From Methylobacterium sp. Leaf465 (GTDB taxonomy: Bacteria > Pseudomonadota > Alphaproteobacteria > Rhizobiales > Beijerinckiaceae), in contig NZ_LMRA01000046.1 in NCBI RefSeq assembly GCF_001424705.1, positions 158,585 through 222,584 of the forward strand: a stretch of DNA of 64,000 nucleotides, given 5' to 3'. The translations under genes were made by a program, and so were the position numbers. Positions 8,866 to 17,358 of this stretch are shown here, in pieces (positions within the stretch are counted from its first letter, which is position 1; every line of letters begins with the position of its first letter). Under the pieces are notes generated by a model. That model was not told the DNA's origin. It worked only from the letters and a program-made list of their open reading frames with translations, and did not search any database.

Positions 8866-9246
8866 TCAGGTCCCGCCGCGGTAGCAGCGGATCTCGGCCT
8901 CGGCCTGGGCCCGGCGCAGGTCGGCCACCTGATCGTCGAAGACCTTGGTCGACTTGAACTGGGCCGTGCGCTGGCCGATGCCCTGGCGCAGGGACAGCAC
9001 GGTGCTGGCCTGGACATACTTGTCGTAGGGCAGCAGCGAGGCGAGGGCATCCAGGGAGCAGGAGCAGCGCGACAAGGATTCGCGCGACTGGCCGTTCGCC
9101 GCCATGCAGCCGAAGATGTAGTCGGCCCGTGCCTCCGTGGGGTAGTCGTTCTCAGACTCGGCCGCGGTCGCCGCACCCGCCAGGAAGGCCGCGGCGCAGG
9201 CGCCGGCGGCGAGGTGCGGGAGCCGCTTAACCAGCGTTCGGATCAT
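8866..9246 (-). CDS. Secreted cysteine-containing protein of unknown function
   Basis: A 126-residue protein with a signal peptide (positively charged start, hydrophobic stretch, AGAATA cleavage region). The mature part has four cysteines (FGCMAAN, SRCSCS, IRCYRG) that could form disulfides in the periplasm, and a predicted helical middle. I do not recognise the family. Its start lies 20 nt inside the 3' end of the upstream secreted gene, so the two are co-translated. Position at the end of the pqq gene run suggests a role linked to quinoprotein function, but nothing in the sequence proves it. Confidence 0.75.
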   Translation of the reverse strand: MIRTLVKRLPHLAAGACAAAFLAGAATAAESENDYPTEARADYIFGCMAANGQSRESLSRCSCSLDALASLLPYDKYVQASTVLSLRQGIGQRTAQFKSTKVFDDQVADLRRAQAEAEIRCYRGGT

Positions 9247-9961
9247 AGCTCAGGTTCTCCTGCAGGAGTTCGCCGCCCTCGGCGTTCTTGGAGCTCGCCT
9301 CGATCGAGACGAGCTCGCCCGGCACGGCCGCGGACGTGACGAAGGTGTATTTCAGGTTCTCGAAGCCGCGCATGCGCTCCTTCATCTTATCGTCGAGGAA
9401 GGGCTGAGTTTCGATGCGCCAGGCGTCGACCTTCTGGCCCTTGTAGTCGATCTGCATCGGCGTCACGGTGGCGTTGTCGCGCAGGCCCTTGCGAATGGCG
9501 TTCTTGATGTAGCGCGGATTGGCCATCAGCACGCGGGCGAGATCCATGAGATGGTGCTCGAGGAAGAGCGTCATCACCGGGTTGCCGGGCATGTCCTCGA
9601 ACGGGCCGGCCGGGAAACGGTTGGCCCCGGAGAACATCTCCACGCGGATATTGCGGTTCTCCGCGGCGTTGCCGGGCTCGATCCCGAGCTTGATCGTGTC
9701 GTTCAGCGGCGGTCCGAACGGGCCCTTCGAGATGCCGCTGCGGCGCAGGTAATCGTAGGTCAGCTTCGACCCCGGCGGGACGTTCTTCATCTGCGGCTGC
9801 TCGAAGAGCAGGTCCGAGGCGTCGGGCGTCGTCGCGGTGCTGGCCTTTGTCACGGCGGACGCGTCGGGCGTCGCCGGTGGCGCGGGGGTGGTCGGCGGGG
9901 TCTGGGCGAGGGCGGGTGCGCCGGAGAGCATCAGCAGCGCGGAGAGTGTGACGGGCTTCAA
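9227..9961 (-). CDS. Exported protein of unknown function, coupled to pqqE
   Basis: A 244-residue protein with a signal peptide (ending APALA before QTPP), a Pro/Ala/Thr-rich linker to about residue 45, and a globular domain with segments such as KLTYDYLRRSG and MQIDYKGQKVDAWRIETQPF. The pattern loosely recalls LolA-like or DUF3108-like beta-rich periplasmic proteins, but I cannot assign a family. The start is a TTG overlapping the pqqE TGA (TTGA), with GAGGA about nine bases upstream. It is followed by an overlapping second secreted gene. Confidence 0.75.
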   Translation of the reverse strand: MKPVTLSALLMLSGAPALAQTPPTTPAPPATPDASAVTKASTATTPDASDLLFEQPQMKNVPPGSKLTYDYLRRSGISKGPFGPPLNDTIKLGIEPGNAAENRNIRVEMFSGANRFPAGPFEDMPGNPVMTLFLEHHLMDLARVLMANPRYIKNAIRKGLRDNATVTPMQIDYKGQKVDAWRIETQPFLDDKMKERMRGFENLKYTFVTSAAVPGELVSIEASSKNAEGGELLQENLSYDPNAG

Positions 9962-11115
9962 AGCGGCGCTTCCTCATTCAGCGGCGGACGCACATTGGGC
10001 TGCACGTTACTGCCGATGGTCCGGTAGATGTAGTCGGGCGGGGTCTCGGCCGCCTCCTCGGCGGCGAGGCCCCGCACCTTGGCGTGGAGCGGCGAGAGCG
10101 AGCAGGCCGGATCGGTGGCCGCCGCATCCCCGGCGAGAGCCAGGGCCTGGCAGCGGCAGCCGCCCCAGTCCTTCTCGCGCCGGTCGCAGGAGCGACAGGG
10201 CTCCTGCATCCAGTCCGTGCCGCGATAGGCCGTGAAGGCCGGCGCGTTCGCCCAGATGTCGCCGAGCGAATGGTCGGACACGTACCAGAATTCGAGGTTC
10301 GGGATCGTCTCGGCCGCGTGGCAGGGAAGCACCTTGCCCTGCGGCGTCACGTTCATGAGCTTGCGCCCCCAGCCGCCGGCGCAGGCCTTGGGGTATTTCG
10401 CGTAGTAGTCCGGCACCACGAGGTCGATGACGAGCTGGCCCTTCAGGCGCTCGCGTGCGGCCTCGACGATGCGGATCGAGCGGTCGACCTCCGCTTTATT
10501 CGGCATCAGGGCGGCGCGATTCACGTAGGCCCAGCCGTAATACTGGGTGTGGGCCACCTCCAGGCGCTTGGCCCCGAGCTTCACCGCGAGATCGATGAAG
10601 CCCTCGACCTCGTGGATGTTGCCCCGGTGGATCACCGAGTTCAGCGTCAGCGGCAGGCCGAGCTGGGTCACCCGCTCGGCGAAGGCGAGTTTCTGCGGCT
10701 GGGCGTTCTTGAGGCCGCCGATCTTCTCGGCATTGGCCGCGTCGACGCCCTGCACCGAGAGCTGCACGTGGTCGAGGCCCGCCTCGTAGAGCGCGTCGAG
10801 CTTCTGCAGGGCGCCCCCGACGCCGGAGGTGATGAGGTTGGAATACAGGCCGAGTTTCGCGCAGGTCGCGGTGATCTCGACGATGTCGTTGCGCGCCGTC
10901 GGCTCACCGCCCGAGAGGTGGACGTGCAGCACGCCGAGGCCCGCCGCCTCCGTCAGCACCCGCTGCCACGTGGCGGTGTCGAGCTCGCCCGAGCGCCGGT
11001 CGAGCTCGAGCGGGTTCGAGCAGTAGGGACAGCGCAGGGGGCAGCGATGGGTGAGCTCCGCCAGGAGTCCGACCGGTGCCGGCAGGGTGGGGGCGTTCGG
11101 CGTGATCGCGTTCAT
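9958..11115 (-). CDS. pqqE: PQQ biosynthesis radical SAM protein PqqE
   Basis: A 385-residue radical SAM enzyme that joins the Glu and Tyr side chains of the PqqA peptide. The S-adenosylmethionine cluster motif CPLRCPYC places Cys25, Cys29 and Cys32. A C-terminal SPASM region carries further cysteines (CAGGWGRKLMNVTPQGKVLPC, then EPCRSCDRREKDWGGCRCQ). The ATG overlaps the pqqCD stop by 4 nt (ATGA). The frame extends further upstream without stops, but the start here is fixed by that overlap and by the normal family length. Confidence 0.97.
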   Translation of the reverse strand: MNAITPNAPTLPAPVGLLAELTHRCPLRCPYCSNPLELDRRSGELDTATWQRVLTEAAGLGVLHVHLSGGEPTARNDIVEITATCAKLGLYSNLITSGVGGALQKLDALYEAGLDHVQLSVQGVDAANAEKIGGLKNAQPQKLAFAERVTQLGLPLTLNSVIHRGNIHEVEGFIDLAVKLGAKRLEVAHTQYYGWAYVNRAALMPNKAEVDRSIRIVEAARERLKGQLVIDLVVPDYYAKYPKACAGGWGRKLMNVTPQGKVLPCHAAETIPNLEFWYVSDHSLGDIWANAPAFTAYRGTDWMQEPCRSCDRREKDWGGCRCQALALAGDAAATDPACSLSPLHAKVRGLAAEEAAETPPDYIYRTIGSNVQPNVRPPLNEEAPL

Positions 11116-12194
11116 CGCTCCAGGACCCGTTTCGTGGCGAGATCGTTCAGCATCACGAGGATGTCGGCCTCGATCACGGCGGGGTCCGCCGTGAATTTCT
11201 CGCCCAGCAGGGCGGCGATGGCGCGCACGCTGCGCTGCCCGTCGACCAGTTCGAGGACCGCCACCGCGTTGGCGTCGAGGTCGAAGGTGCGCTCGGGCGC
11301 CAGGAGGACGTGCTGGTTGCGCACGGCATCGTGGCGCAGTCGCACGCCCCGGGGCAGGCGCGGCACGTCGTGCGCCGCGAGGGTGCCGGTCCCGGCCGCC
11401 TGCGCCACGGCGGGCTCGGGGACGAGCCCCGTGCCGGGCGTCCAGGCGTCGGGCGGGGTCAGGCCGGGGGCCACGTAGGCGAAGTAGAGGGCGTCGAGCT
11501 GGGTCCAGAGCACATTGCACTTGAAGGTCAGGGCGTCCATCGCCTGGCGCTGCAGGGCCGGCGTGGTGGCGTGCTCCTTGACGTACGCGATGGCGAAGTC
11601 GGCATCGCGCGGAGCCTGGGTCAGGCGCTTGTCGAAATAGGCCAGCGTGTCCTTGGTGATGAAGTCGTAGTTCTTCAGCATCCCGGCCACCCGCTCCGAG
11701 ATGATGGTCGGCGAGAACATCTCGGTGAGCGAGGAGGCGATGGCCTCCAGCAGCGAGCGCTCCTTCACGAAGTGCACGTAGGCATCCACCGAGAACCGGG
11801 TGGCCGACAGGATGCCTTGCGTCGATTCCACGTAGTCGCGGGCAAAGCCCACGCCCTCGGCGAGCTTGAGCCAGCGCTCGATGCCGCCGTCGCCGGGGGC
11901 GTCGCCGTCGTGGTCGACAATGCGCTGGCGCCAGACCCGGCGCAGGGACGCGTCGGTCATGCGCGCGAGGACGGCGGCGTCCTTCACCGGGATCATCGCC
12001 TGATAATAGTAGCGGTTCAGCGCCCAGGCCCGGACCTGATCCTTGCTGAGCTTGCCGTCGTGCAGGAGCCGGTGGAACGGGTGCAGGTTGTGGTAGCGGC
12101 GCGCGCCGATGTCGCGCAGGGCCGCTTCCAGCTCCTCCGGCGAGAGCAGGCGCTGGGCCTCATCGGTCTTCGGGGTCGGGAAGGGCGCGGTCAT
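11112..12194 (-). CDS. pqqCD: Fused PqqC/PqqD (PQQ synthase plus peptide chaperone)
   Basis: A 360-residue fusion. Residues about 15-250 are PqqC, the cofactorless oxidase that carries out the last ring closure and eight-electron oxidation (motifs RRYHNLHPFH, WALNRYYYQAMIPVKDAA, RIVDHDGD). After a Pro/Ala linker, residues about 270-360 are PqqD, which binds PqqA and presents it to PqqE. Most bacteria encode the two separately; the fusion is known from Methylobacterium. It overlaps pqqE by 4 nt and follows pqqB after 143 nt. Confidence 0.97.
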   Translation of the reverse strand: MTAPFPTPKTDEAQRLLSPEELEAALRDIGARRYHNLHPFHRLLHDGKLSKDQVRAWALNRYYYQAMIPVKDAAVLARMTDASLRRVWRQRIVDHDGDAPGDGGIERWLKLAEGVGFARDYVESTQGILSATRFSVDAYVHFVKERSLLEAIASSLTEMFSPTIISERVAGMLKNYDFITKDTLAYFDKRLTQAPRDADFAIAYVKEHATTPALQRQAMDALTFKCNVLWTQLDALYFAYVAPGLTPPDAWTPGTGLVPEPAVAQAAGTGTLAAHDVPRLPRGVRLRHDAVRNQHVLLAPERTFDLDANAVAVLELVDGQRSVRAIAALLGEKFTADPAVIEADILVMLNDLATKRVLER

Positions 12195-12337
12195 GGCGTG
12201 GCTCGCGGATCAGCGTGGAGCGGTTTTAGGAACTTTTCTTATCAATCGCGCCGCGCCCCGTGAAGGCCACGGGCGCGCCGACGCAATTCAATCGGACACA
12301 ATGTATGTCGTCGGCACTAAACTGCCAGATGGACGCC

Positions 12338-13240
12338 TCACGAAAGAGTCAGCGTCAAACCGTCATGGGCCACGGTCCAGCCCGCGGCCTCGACCTGGCG
12401 CCGCGCCTCGGAGCCCTCGACCAGCACCGGGTTGGTGTTGTTGATGTGGACGAAAACCCGGCGGCCGATCGCGACGTCGGACAGGGCCGCGATGGAGCCG
12501 CCCTCGCCGGTCATCGGCACGTGGCCCATGCGCCAGCCGGTCTTGGTGCCGACGCCGGCGCGGATCATGTCGTCGTCGAGGAGCACGGTCCCGTCGAAGA
12601 GCAGGCCGTCGACCCCGCCGATGCGGGCCTTCAGGTCTTCGGTGACGCGGGCGCAGCCGGGAATGTAGGCGAGGCGCCGCCCGCCGGCCTCGATCATCGC
12701 GCCCACCGTGGTCTCGGTCTCGGCGCCGATCTGCAGGGTCTCGTCCTCCAGCCAGAGGGGCACCTTGCCGGGCACCGCGAACAGGGTGACGTGCAGGCCC
12801 GGCACCGGCTCGAAGCGCCGGTCGAGGGCGATCGGCTCGCGGGCGACGACGCCCGTGGCCATCACGTCGAACACCCGGTTGGCGTTGACGGAGTCGAGGA
12901 TGCCGGCGGTGCCGTAGAGGGTGAAGGGCTGGCCCTCGCGCAGCGTCAGCAGGCCGGCGACGTGGTCGACGTCGCCGTTGGTCAGCAGCACGGCCTGGAT
13001 CGGCGAGTGCCGCAGCCCCGTGCGCGGGTGCATCGCCGGATTGTCGAACAGCTGCTGGCGGAGATCGGGGGAGGCGTTCACCAGGAGCCAGCGCTCTCCA
13101 TCGGGGGAGACAGCGATGCTCGACTGGGTCCGCGGCCTGACGCGGGTCTCGTCCTCACGGGCGAGGGAGCAGATCGGGCAGCGGCAATTCCATTGGGGAA
13201 GGCCGCCGCCCGCGGCCGAACCGAGGATCAGGACATGCAT
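12338..13240 (-). CDS. pqqB: PQQ biosynthesis protein PqqB, metallo-hydrolase fold
   Basis: A 300-residue protein of the metallo-beta-lactamase superfamily. It begins MHVLILGSAAGGGLPQWNC, a hallmark of PqqB, with a CRCPIC zinc-binding segment next, and NGDVDHVAG in the position of the hydrolase metal motif. PqqB is thought to hydroxylate the tyrosine-derived intermediate. It lies 43 nt downstream of pqqA and is probably transcribed from the pqqA promoter. Confidence 0.96.
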   Translation of the reverse strand: MHVLILGSAAGGGLPQWNCRCPICSLAREDETRVRPRTQSSIAVSPDGERWLLVNASPDLRQQLFDNPAMHPRTGLRHSPIQAVLLTNGDVDHVAGLLTLREGQPFTLYGTAGILDSVNANRVFDVMATGVVAREPIALDRRFEPVPGLHVTLFAVPGKVPLWLEDETLQIGAETETTVGAMIEAGGRRLAYIPGCARVTEDLKARIGGVDGLLFDGTVLLDDDMIRAGVGTKTGWRMGHVPMTGEGGSIAALSDVAIGRRVFVHINNTNPVLVEGSEARRQVEAAGWTVAHDGLTLTLS

Positions 13241-13283
13241 GGTGGAACCGACGCTGCCTTCGGACCCTCGGGTTCGACGAAAC

Positions 13284-13373
13284 TCAGTTGAAGGTGTCGA
13301 TCTCAGCCGACTCGTAGCTGGTGACTTCCATGCCGACGCAGATCTCGGAAACGATGGGGGCAGCCCAGGTCAT
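13284..13373 (-). CDS. pqqA: PQQ precursor peptide PqqA (29 residues)
   Basis: A 29-codon gene, easily missed by length filters. The peptide starts MTWAAPIVSEICVGMEVTSY and continues to DTFN. The substrate pair is Glu16 and Tyr20 in the invariant ExxxY spacing; these two side chains become PQQ. A ribosome site CAGGAGAAAC lies about 8 nt before the ATG on the minus strand. It is the first gene of the pqqA-pqqB-pqqCD-pqqE run, and the 200-nt gap before it (to 13573) is the likely promoter region. Confidence 0.97.
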   Translation of the reverse strand: MTWAAPIVSEICVGMEVTSYESAEIDTFN

Positions 13374-13573
13374 GGTGTTTCTCCTGAAGGTTTCTTCTGA
13401 ACGTCAGCAGCATCCCGATCGCCTCTAAGAAGATCGTAAGACACTGACGGCGCAGAGATTTCTGTCGCCGCGCTGGTATCGACAATTTGGCCCGGCAGTT
13501 CAAGCGCTAAATTGCCGGTTCCTCCCGTCCACCCCCGCGAATCCGGTGTCGGCGTTAACGCGGCATGCCCGTT

Positions 13574-14278
13574 TCAGTGCCGGAAATCCTGTCCCTTCAG
13601 GTCCAGCATGAAGCCCCGGCCACGCACCGTGACGATGACCGGGCCGCCGAGGCGGACGAAGTCGGACAGCTTGGTCCGCAGGTAACCCACGTAGACATCG
13701 ACGACATTCAGGGAGAGGCCGCCCTGGCCGGCCCAGAGCTTGTCGAAGATGTCGCCCCGCGAGACCGGGTGATTGGCGTTGTCCATCAGCAGGGCGAGGA
13801 GCTCGGCCTCGCGGGGGGTGAGGCGCGCCGTCGCATCCGCGAATCCGACCTGACGGACGGTCAGGTCGAGCATCAGCTTGCCGGCGGTGACCAGGGTGCG
13901 GGGCTCCTCCGAGGCCTTGCGGCGCAGGAGGTGGGTCTGGAGGCGGGCCAGGAGCTCGTCGAAGACGAAGGGCTTCACGATGTAGTCATCGGCCCCGAGC
14001 GCCAGCCCCTCGGCGCGGTCGCGGACCTCGTCCCGGGCGGAGAGGAAGAGTATCGGCCCCGGATAGCCGCCCTCGCGCAGGGAGCGGCAGACATCGTGGC
14101 CGGAGCCGTCCGGCAGGGTGATGTCGAGAACCACCGCCTCGGGCGCCTCGGCGCGGGCGGCCGCGAGGGCGTCGTCGACCCGTCCGGCGACGCCGACGGA
14201 GAAGCCCTCCGCCTCCAGGCCGCGGGCGAGCATGGCGCGAATGTCGCTGTCATCCTCGACGATCAGTACGCGCGTCAT
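13574..14278 (-). CDS. OmpR-family response regulator
   Basis: A 234-residue regulator with an N-terminal receiver domain (acidic pocket Glu8, Asp9, Asp10; phosphoacceptor Asp52 in VVLDITLPDG; later KPF lysine) and a C-terminal winged helix (LTPREAELLALLMDN, then RGDIFDKLWAGQGGLSLNVVDVYVGYLRTKL). Its ATG overlaps the histidine kinase stop by 4 nt. It lies next to pqqA in the same direction with a 200-nt gap, so control of pqq genes is possible but not shown by sequence. Confidence 0.93.
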   Translation of the reverse strand: MTRVLIVEDDSDIRAMLARGLEAEGFSVGVAGRVDDALAAARAEAPEAVVLDITLPDGSGHDVCRSLREGGYPGPILFLSARDEVRDRAEGLALGADDYIVKPFVFDELLARLQTHLLRRKASEEPRTLVTAGKLMLDLTVRQVGFADATARLTPREAELLALLMDNANHPVSRGDIFDKLWAGQGGLSLNVVDVYVGYLRTKLSDFVRLGGPVIVTVRGRGFMLDLKGQDFRH

Positions 14279-15897
14279 GCCACGGTCTCCTGGGCGCCCG
14301 TCGGGTGAGGCGAGGGGGGATGCTCGGCGTCGCTGGGGGACAGCGCGGGCAGGTCGAGGGCCACCTGCGCACCGCGCCCGCCCGGACCCGCCCCGAGGCG
14401 GATCGTGCCATCATGCCGCTCCACGACCCAGCGCGCCAGGGCCAGACCGATGCCGAAGCCGGCCTCTCCCGTGGGGCTGTCACGGCGGAAGCGCTCGAAC
14501 AGGCCGTCGCCGAGGTCGGGGAAGCCGGGCCCGTCGTCGGTGATCGTCACCACCGCGTGCCCCCCCTCCGCCCGCGCCAGGGCGACCACCACCCGGGTGA
14601 GCCCGGTGGCGTGGCGCAGGGCGTTGTCGATCAGGCTCTCGACCACCTGGCGCAGCCATTCCCGGTCGGCGAGCAGCATCGGGTCGGCCTCGACCAGAGC
14701 GAGGCTCAGCGCCACGCGGCGGCGGGCGGCCTCGGAGCCCATGCCGTCGACGGCGTCGGCGAGGATCTCCCCCGCGCCCACCGGGCGGCGGTCGAGCTCG
14801 ATCTGCCCCGATTCGGAGCGGGCGACGCGCAGCAGGTCCTCGACCCGGCGCTTCAGGCGCAGGGCGCGCTTGCGGATGGTGGCGAAGACCGGGGTGACGT
14901 CGGTCTGGCGCCCGGCCGAGCGGGCCGCGATGTCACATTCGCCCAGGATGACCGTGAGGGGCGTGCGCAGCTCGTGGCTGACATCGGCGAAGAAGCGCCG
15001 GCGCGAGCGGTCCACCGCCTCCAGGCGGGCATTGGCGGCGCGCAGATCGAGGGTGCGGGCCGCCACCGTGTCCTCCAGGGCGGCCCGGTCGGCCGCGAGC
15101 CGGCCCTCGCGCCGGGCGAGGCGGGCGGCCATGCGGTTGAAGTTCGCCACGAGCAGGCCGAGTTCGTCGCGGGTCGCCACCGACAGGCGGGTGTCAAGCT
15201 CGCCCCGGCCCACGGCGCCGGCGGCGCGGCGCACCGCCTCGATCCGGGCCAGCACGGGACGGGTCACCGCGCGGTAGAGCAGGAGCACGAGGGCGAGCGC
15301 CCCCGCCACGGCGGCCAGCGACGCGACCCGCAGGGTGCCGGAGAGCGCGCGCGCCGCGTCCGAGCCGGCGATCATCGAGCGCCGCTCCACCTCGATCAGG
15401 AAGGAGAGCGGTTGCCCGGTCATGGCACCGAAGCCGTTCAGGGCGCCCCGGATCGCCGCCCGGCGCGACTCGTCCTCCGACTGGCGCAGCACCTGGGTCA
15501 CCTGCCGGTCGAGGACGGCGCGGGCCGCGCGCAGCTGGGCGAGGGGCCGGGTGCGGGCGGCGTACTGGGTGCGGTCGAGGGGGTCGTCACTCGACGTGAT
15601 GGAGCGCCCCAGGGCCTCGTCCACCGCCACCAGGGCGCGGTCGACATGGGCGCGCGCCACCGCGAGTCCCTCCGGCTGCGCATCCGGGTTGCTCACCGCC
15701 TCCAGGGCGGCGAGCCCGTACTGGGTCATGCGCCCGGAGAGTTCGACCAGAAGTTCGAGGCGCCCCTGGGCCGCCAGCGTCCGGTCGATGGTGCGCTCGG
15801 CGGCGCCGATCGAGGCGAGGACGCCGAGGGCCGCCAGGACCACGAGGAGCGCGGTGCCGCCGAGCAGGAGCGCGAACCGGACCTTCAGCGAGCGCAT
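14275..15897 (-). CDS. Membrane sensor histidine kinase
   Basis: A 540-residue kinase from the ATG at 15897; an in-frame ATG at 15990 would add 31 unconserved residues. Order: transmembrane helix (VRFALLLGGTALLVVLAALG), a helical periplasmic sensor region of about 180 residues, second transmembrane helix (VAGALALVLLLY), HAMP, a coiled coil, H-box DVSHELRTPLTV with His308, N-box SLIDNALRHATG, and G-boxes TDDGPGFP and GFGIGLALARWVV. It pairs with the overlapping response regulator gene. The signal is unknown. Confidence 0.93.
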   Translation of the reverse strand: MRSLKVRFALLLGGTALLVVLAALGVLASIGAAERTIDRTLAAQGRLELLVELSGRMTQYGLAALEAVSNPDAQPEGLAVARAHVDRALVAVDEALGRSITSSDDPLDRTQYAARTRPLAQLRAARAVLDRQVTQVLRQSEDESRRAAIRGALNGFGAMTGQPLSFLIEVERRSMIAGSDAARALSGTLRVASLAAVAGALALVLLLYRAVTRPVLARIEAVRRAAGAVGRGELDTRLSVATRDELGLLVANFNRMAARLARREGRLAADRAALEDTVAARTLDLRAANARLEAVDRSRRRFFADVSHELRTPLTVILGECDIAARSAGRQTDVTPVFATIRKRALRLKRRVEDLLRVARSESGQIELDRRPVGAGEILADAVDGMGSEAARRRVALSLALVEADPMLLADREWLRQVVESLIDNALRHATGLTRVVVALARAEGGHAVVTITDDGPGFPDLGDGLFERFRRDSPTGEAGFGIGLALARWVVERHDGTIRLGAGPGGRGAQVALDLPALSPSDAEHPPSPHPTGAQETVA

Positions 15898-16153
15898 GGT
15901 CGTGCCGACATCGTCTTGCCCGATCGTCCTGCCAAACCGTCTTGCGCAATCGTCCCGACGTGTTTCTCGGGCCTTGACCAGGACGGCCACCCGGACTGCA
16001 CTGCATTCCGCGTTTGCCTGATCATCCCGTCTGCTCCGACGACCTTGCGATCAACATCGGGCGCGCATGCTCTGTAGGCTCAGGGCCGGTTCGGTTGCAA
16101 GCGTTGCCGCGCGGCGGGCGCGGGGCGCGCGCCCCTGATCGCGGGCGCCCCGC

Positions 16154-16360
16154 TTACAGGTCGCGCGGCTGGCTGCCCCGGACGGCGCAGCGCCACCGCG
16201 TCACCTGCCATTCCGGGTGCTCCGCCTGCCACTTGGCGATGGCGCTCTGGGAGTTGCGTAGGCAGATGTTCGGGCTGCGCGCCTCGAACGAGAGGTCGAT
16301 CTTGTCCTCGCGGCACTGCGAGGGCTGCGACAGGAGGCAGATCGAGAGCAGGATGAGCAT
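16154..16360 (-). CDS. Small conserved-type exported protein
   Basis: A 68-residue protein starting with a hydrophobic leader (MLILLSICLLSQ) followed by QCREDKIDLSFEARSPNIC and KWQAEHPEWQVTRWRC. Four cysteines, a Trp-rich helix and the HPEWQV/RWRC pattern resemble a family of tiny rhizobial exported proteins of unknown role. The short start of the gene and the biased composition of this region leave some doubt. It stands alone between the histidine kinase and fhcC. Confidence 0.6.
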   Translation of the reverse strand: MLILLSICLLSQPSQCREDKIDLSFEARSPNICLRNSQSAIAKWQAEHPEWQVTRWRCAVRGSQPRDL

Positions 16361-16563
16361 GAGGAGGCCGGGTTCGCGCTGGGGACAAGCGGGACACCGG
16401 CACTATGGTACCGCCCGCGGACGCAGAAAATTGTCCGATCGGGAGGATTGTGCAAGTCCGGAGGGTCATTGGCCCGGCATCGAGGGCCGCCCCTCCGGGG
16501 CCAAGACGGTGGGCCCGGCCCTCCGGTTCGCCGTGGGCGCGCCCGAAAGAGCCGGAGACGGCC

Positions 16564-17358
16564 TCAGGCCGCCACCCAGAGCTCGCCCTTGCCGAGGGTG
16601 GCGAGGTCGCCCGAGTAGCGCGTCAGGGCCCCGGCGGCGAGATCCGCGTGGGCCGGGCTGAGGGGGCGCAGCGAGCGGGCCAGGAGGCGCAGGAACACGA
16701 GATCGTGCGTGCCGGTCTCGACGAAGCTCGGGGACAGGGCCCCGACGGCGCCGGCCAGGAGGGTGCCCCGTCGCATGCCATAGCCCGGATGGTCGCCCAG
16801 ACTCGTCGCCGCGATGGTGCCGGCGATCATCCGCGCGCCCGCATGGGCGCCCGCCCGGCCGACCAGGATCAGGCCACGCCGCATGCGGTCGCCGAGATAG
16901 TCGCCGGCGCTGCCGCGGATCACCAGGGTGGCGCCGTCGAGGCCGGCCTTGGCGGCGTAGACCGCGCCGCCGGCATGGTCGCCGGCATCGCCCTCGATCG
17001 TGATCGTGCCGCCGGTGGCGCCCGAGCCCGCGAAGGGACCGGCCGAACCCGTGACCGTCACCGAGCCGCCGGCCATGCCTTCGCCGAGGCGCTGCCCGAC
17101 ATCGCCGGTGACCCGGATGCGGCCGCCGCTGAGCGATGCGCCGACCCGGTCGAGGCGCGACGAGCCCCCCTCGATGACGAGGTCGTCGGAGCCGTCGAGG
17201 GACAGCGTGAAGCAATCGCCGAGCGTCAGGCCGCGCCGGCCCGTGCCGACGGGGAGCTTGCCCGCCTCGGCCTCGGTCAGGCCGCTGAGCGCGAGCGGGG
17301 TGACGTGCCGGAAATCGAGCCGCTCCGGCGGCTCCTGGCGCAGGGTGAGGGTACTCAT
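16564..17358 (-). CDS. fhcC: Formyltransferase/hydrolase complex subunit C
   Basis: A 264-residue subunit related to the FwdC/FmdC subunit of archaeal formylmethanofuran dehydrogenase and to the C-terminal domain of glutamate synthase. The region from about residue 75 to 215 shows repeated glycine-rich turns (GGRIRVTGDVG, GGSVTVTG, GGTITIEGDAGDHAG, GATLVIRGSAGDYLG), a right-handed beta-helix that scaffolds the complex. Its ATG overlaps the fhcD stop by 4 nt. The complex converts formyl-tetrahydromethanopterin to formate through methylofuran. Confidence 0.95.
   Translation of the reverse strand: MSTLTLRQEPPERLDFRHVTPLALSGLTEAEAGKLPVGTGRRGLTLGDCFTLSLDGSDDLVIEGGSSRLDRVGASLSGGRIRVTGDVGQRLGEGMAGGSVTVTGSAGPFAGSGATGGTITIEGDAGDHAGGAVYAAKAGLDGATLVIRGSAGDYLGDRMRRGLILVGRAGAHAGARMIAGTIAATSLGDHPGYGMRRGTLLAGAVGALSPSFVETGTHDLVFLRLLARSLRPLSPAHADLAAGALTRYSGDLATLGKGELWVAA

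Noticed and set aside
8691..9176. Upstream extension of folP to 9176
   Set aside because: The added N-terminal part is compositionally antisense to the secreted 126-residue gene and has no dihydropteroate synthase similarity.
13303..13503. A 66-codon minus-strand frame overlapping pqqA
   Set aside because: It is in a different frame from the perfectly matching 29-residue PqqA peptide and has no support of its own.
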